A stretch of 7,492 bases of DNA, taken from positions 1 through 7,492 of the forward strand of contig UQXT01000092.1 in assembly GCA_900545075.1 (NCBI GenBank), given 5' to 3'. The notes beneath the pieces are model-generated. The model worked only from the letters and a program-made list of their open reading frames with translations. It made no database searches and was not told the DNA's origin. The DNA comes from an uncultured Collinsella sp. Its GTDB lineage: Bacteria; Actinomycetota; Coriobacteriia; Coriobacteriales; Coriobacteriaceae. Positions 5,128 to 7,492 of the stretch are shown one piece after another. The position numbers and the translations under genes were made by a program. How positions within the stretch are numbered: the first letter of the stretch is position 1; every line of letters begins with the position of its first letter.

Positions 5128-6864
5128 CTACTCACCTCCCTTCATTTGCGATTCCGCGATGGCACGGTACACCTCGCAGGTTTCCATAAGCTCGCCATGC
5201 GTGCCCAGCCCCACAACCTCGCCGTCCTTGAGCACGACAATCTGGTCGGCGTGCAAAATCGTGGAGATGCGCTGCGCGATGATGAGCACCGCGGCGTCAC
5301 GCGTCTCGTCTTGCAACGCATGGCGCAGGGCAGCATCGGTCTTAAAGTCCAGGGCCGAAAAACTGTCATCGAAGATATATAGATCGGCATGCTTCATGAG
5401 CGCACGGGCGATAGCCAGACGCTGGCGCTGGCCGCCCGAAAAGTTCGTGCCGCCCTGCGCCACCGGGGTATCGAGCCCCTGCGGCTGATCGAGCACAAAG
5501 GTGCTCTGGGCAACCTGGAGTGCATGAAGCATGTCGGCCTCGGTCGCGTCTTCGTTGCCAAAGCGCAGATTGCTTGCCACGGTGCCCGAGAACAGCCACG
5601 CCTTCTGCGGCACATAGGCAATACGCCCGCGAATTTCGCCTTGCGAAAGCTCGCGCAGATCAACGCCGTCCAGGCGAATGGCGCCCTTGGTGGCATCGTG
5701 AAAGCGCAGCAGGAGCTTGGCCACCGTCGACTTGCCCGAACCCGTCGAGCCGACGATCGCAGTCGTCTGACCGCGGCGACAGGTAAAGTTCAGATCGCAC
5801 AGCGTGTCCTCGTCGGCGTCGTCAAAACGAAACGACATATGGTCGAACACGGCAACCGCGCCGGTTCCGTCCTTTGAGTCTGACGTGCCCGCGTCGAGCG
5901 TTCGCTCACCATCGACGATACTCGGCTCAATCTCCAGCACCTGTTGCGCACGGTTGAGGCACGCAGCGGCACGCGGAAGCGTCAAAATCACCATCTGCGC
6001 CATCATCACAAAGAACAGAATCAGGATCGCGTACTCCAGCACCGCCGAGATGCTCGCGATCTGCATCGCATGGGCGCCCACCCGGTTACCGCCCACCCAC
6101 AGCACCGCTACCTCGGCGATGTTCATCAAAAAGAAGCTGGAGCTGTCGAGCCCCACAAACAGGTGGTTGACCTTGATGGCGTTGGCCGCGTAATCGCTAA
6201 ATACCTCGTCCAGGCGCTGCTCCTCGTGGCGCTCCTTATTGAAAGCGCGGATGACGCGAACGCCCACGATGTTCTCACGCAGCACCACGTTCATACGGTC
6301 GATAAAGCTCTGAAGGCGCATAAAAATCGGCGCGGCGTTAGCCACCGTAAAGACCGCCGCCACCAGCACGATCGCAACTACCACGCCCAACAGCGTTCCC
6401 ATAGCGGGATCGATGAACCAAGCAAAAATGATGCCCGCGACGGCCAAGAACGGCACCGGCAGCACCAGCTGAATCGTCTGCAAGATAGCCTGCTGAATCA
6501 CGTTGATGTCGTTGAGCGAGCGTGTGATCATCGATCCCGTGCCAAAACGCTCAAAGTCGCTGGCAGCGAGCTCGAGCGATTTGTCGTACACGGCATTGCG
6601 GATATCGCAGGCCACGTTGGCGGCCAGGCGCGCCGAAAGATAGCAGCCCAGCACCGTGCCGCCGCTAGCCATGCTGGTCGCAATAAACATGTATAGGCCG
6701 TTGCGTAAAATGTAGTCGACATCGCCCGTGGTAATACCGGTGTTGACCATGTTCGCCAGCATCGTGGGAACCAGCAGCGTACCGACGTTATCCACCAGCA
6801 GCACCAGCAGCGTCACTGCGACAAGCCCTCGATAGGGCTTCAAAAACCTCATTAGCAGTCGCAC
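5128..6864 (-). CDS. ABC exporter half-transporter, degenerate subunit
   Basis: The partner half of the exporter, 578 residues, with six membrane segments in about 1-300 (clearest at 13-33, 55-77, 130-150, 156-176, 243-258, 275-297) and a C-terminal ATPase. Motifs are Walker A GSTGSGKST (372-380, K378), Q-loop Q420, signature FSGGQ (475-479), Walker B LYIFDD (495-500), D-loop SALD (503-506). Position 500 is Asp (codon GAC, 5365-5367) instead of catalytic Glu, and the switch position is Q531 instead of His. Both replacements are the known pattern of the non-hydrolysing site in heterodimeric exporters such as TM287/288. Its normal signature should serve the other subunit's active site. Start: GTG at 6864 follows AGGGGG closely and overlaps the regulator gene by 13 bases; ATG at 6852 overlaps the regulator's stop as TAATG and is an equally good choice (574 residues). 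The last codons before its stop contain the SD of the next gene, so the two are translationally linked. Confidence 0.93.
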   Translation of the reverse strand: MRLLMRFLKPYRGLVAVTLLVLLVDNVGTLLVPTMLANMVNTGITTGDVDYILRNGLYMFIATSMASGGTVLGCYLSARLAANVACDIRNAVYDKSLELAASDFERFGTGSMITRSLNDINVIQQAILQTIQLVLPVPFLAVAGIIFAWFIDPAMGTLLGVVVAIVLVAAVFTVANAAPIFMRLQSFIDRMNVVLRENIVGVRVIRAFNKERHEEQRLDEVFSDYAANAIKVNHLFVGLDSSSFFLMNIAEVAVLWVGGNRVGAHAMQIASISAVLEYAILILFFVMMAQMVILTLPRAAACLNRAQQVLEIEPSIVDGERTLDAGTSDSKDGTGAVAVFDHMSFRFDDADEDTLCDLNFTCRRGQTTAIVGSTGSGKSTVAKLLLRFHDATKGAIRLDGVDLRELSQGEIRGRIAYVPQKAWLFSGTVASNLRFGNEDATEADMLHALQVAQSTFVLDQPQGLDTPVAQGGTNFSGGQRQRLAIARALMKHADLYIFDDSFSALDFKTDAALRHALQDETRDAAVLIIAQRISTILHADQIVVLKDGEVVGLGTHGELMETCEVYRAIAESQMKGGE

Positions 6865-7364
6865 GGCTCCCCCTCACGTCGATCTTGCATCTGACTTTCA
6901 GCTTCCACCTGCCGCTTAAATGTCTCGCACTCCTCACCGAGCACCTGAGAAAATTTACCGATCAAGCGCATAACCTCGCGTTGCTCACACGGCTCAAGTG
7001 CACCAAAGGCTCGCTGCTCGGCCTTGAGTGCCGGCAGCGCATAACGCTCGGCAAATCGCCGGCCCTCTTCGGTCAGGCTCACAACCTTGTTCTTGCGACT
7101 GCCTTCGGCAAACTCCAGTGTGGCGAAACCCCGCGCCGTCAAGGTTTTAATGGCCGAGTTTATGGTCTGTTTGCTATAGAACCATTCGCTTGTCAGACGA
7201 CTTACAGCAATGCTACCGCCCGCCGTGCTGGTGTCGACAAGCATCCAATAGGCGCAGTCCGAAAGACCGCAGGTGCGCGCGAACTCCGAATAGATACGGT
7301 CAAGCCCGTTGAGCATCCGGTCGAAATCGACCAGGCTAACTGAACTATTCATCTCTCCCACCAT
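6852..7364 (-). CDS. MarR-family transcriptional regulator
   Basis: A winged-helix DNA-binding protein of 170 residues, the usual MarR size. The helix-turn-helix lies at about 52-80 (SRLTSEWFYSKQTINSAIKTLTARGF) and the wing at about 83-96, ending in the typical VVSLTEEG (94-101). Flanking helices (about 14-40 and 105-153) would form the dimer interface. It is the first gene of the operon, overlaps the first ABC exporter gene, and sits behind a promoter with palindromic and direct repeats, so it probably represses its own operon until a ligand releases it. It has six cysteines (32, 37, 126, 146, 168, 170), including a terminal CDC, which is many for this family. Start: ATG 7364 lacks a clear SD; ATG 7352, with GGTGG 5 bases upstream, is a reasonable alternative giving 166 residues. 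Confidence 0.9.
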   Translation of the reverse strand: MVGEMNSSVSLVDFDRMLNGLDRIYSEFARTCGLSDCAYWMLVDTSTAGGSIAVSRLTSEWFYSKQTINSAIKTLTARGFATLEFAEGSRKNKVVSLTEEGRRFAERYALPALKAEQRAFGALEPCEQREVMRLIGKFSQVLGEECETFKRQVEAESQMQDRREGEPCDC

Positions 7365-7368
7365 TCGA

Positions 7369-7416
7369 TAGTCCGAGTTTTGACTAATTTGTTTTTAGAT
7401 TAGTCCGAGATTTGAC
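7369..7416. promoter_or_regulatory. Operator repeats for the MarR regulator
   Basis: Two overlapping symmetries are present. GACTAAT (7382-7388) and ATTAGTC (7399-7405) are perfect 7-base inverted arms spaced 10 bases apart, spanning 24 bases, about the size a MarR dimer covers. In addition a 16-base unit, TAGTCCGAG(T/A)TTTGAC, occurs at 7369-7384 and 7401-7416 with one mismatch; the 32-base offset is close to three helical turns. The repeats cover the -10, the spacer and the expected transcription start, so binding would block initiation. That the local MarR protein binds here is inference from position and form. Confidence 0.65.
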
Positions 7417-7425
7417 CATCGTCAA
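7397..7425 (-). promoter_or_regulatory. Promoter of the MarR-ABC operon
   Basis: On the minus strand TTGACG (7420-7425, five of six to the -35 consensus) is followed after exactly 17 bases by TAATCT (7397-7402), a moderate -10. Transcription should start near 7390, giving a leader of only about 25-40 bases before the regulator gene. Confidence 0.65.
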
Positions 7426-7468
7426 TAAGTTCGTTATATATGGTCGGCTCTACATTGCATATCGACAG

Positions 7469-7492
7469 AAAAAGACCGCCGGCGCGGGGGCG
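7469..7492 (-). terminator. Partial terminator of a gene outside the window
   Basis: Reading the minus strand from the right edge, GC-rich sequence ends in GGCGGTC followed directly by five T (7469-7480). This looks like the 3' arm and T-run of an intrinsic terminator whose 5' arm (expected GACCGCC) lies beyond the window. It implies a minus-strand gene to the right that ends before the MarR promoter. Confidence 0.4.

Noticed and set aside
5944..6696. A 250-codon plus-strand open frame opposite the first ABC gene
   Set aside because: Antisense shadow with His/Arg/Gln-rich translation and no start signals.
1..7492. Defence system, CRISPR, phage or mobile element
   Set aside because: All coding space is taken by recognisable housekeeping or efflux genes; no repeat arrays, transposase or integrase motifs, or target-site duplications were seen.

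Overview
The window reads as ordinary chromosome from a GC-rich bacterium. Gene content, SD-led starts, strong G/C bias at third codon positions and a low-GC-type heterodimeric ABC exporter in high-GC sequence all suggest a Coriobacteriia gut actinobacterium, with Collinsella or a close relative as best guess. That assignment is inference from general resemblance; no 16S or marker gene is present. I found no rRNA, tRNA, CRISPR array, insertion sequence, phage gene or attachment site.

Layout from left to right: bases 1-84 hold the end of something unresolved and a hairpin. Then come ilvE (branched-chain aminotransferase, minus) with a roughly 150-base leader; a terminator; a DedA-family membrane protein (minus); a divergent promoter region; and cysE (serine O-acetyltransferase, plus). 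After a convergent intergenic region with two inverted repeats, bases 3111-7364 form a three-gene minus-strand operon: a MarR-family regulator first, then two ABC exporter half-transporters. The last ~70 bases carry what looks like half of a terminator from a gene outside the window.

The three-gene operon is the most interesting part. The regulator and first ABC gene overlap, and the two ABC genes are one base apart, so they are very probably co-translated. The ABC halves are asymmetric. The first has Asp in place of the catalytic Walker B Glu and Gln in place of the switch His. The second has a complete Walker B and switch His but an altered signature (SQGQ). Together they predict one degenerate and one active ATP site, as in heterodimeric exporters of the TM287/288, LmrCD and BmrCD type. 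Directly upstream is a sigma70-like promoter overlaid by a 7+7 base inverted repeat and a 16-base direct repeat 32 bases apart, which is a credible autoregulatory operator. The likely logic is a MarR repressor sensing a toxic compound and controlling its own efflux pump.

The other genes are single-gene units of amino acid metabolism (ilvE, cysE) and envelope maintenance (dedA). I see no previously undescribed system here; the points worth checking are the operator, the long charged N-terminal extension on the second ABC half, the cysteine-rich MarR protein, the CysE C-terminal tail and a perfect palindrome on the cysE promoter.
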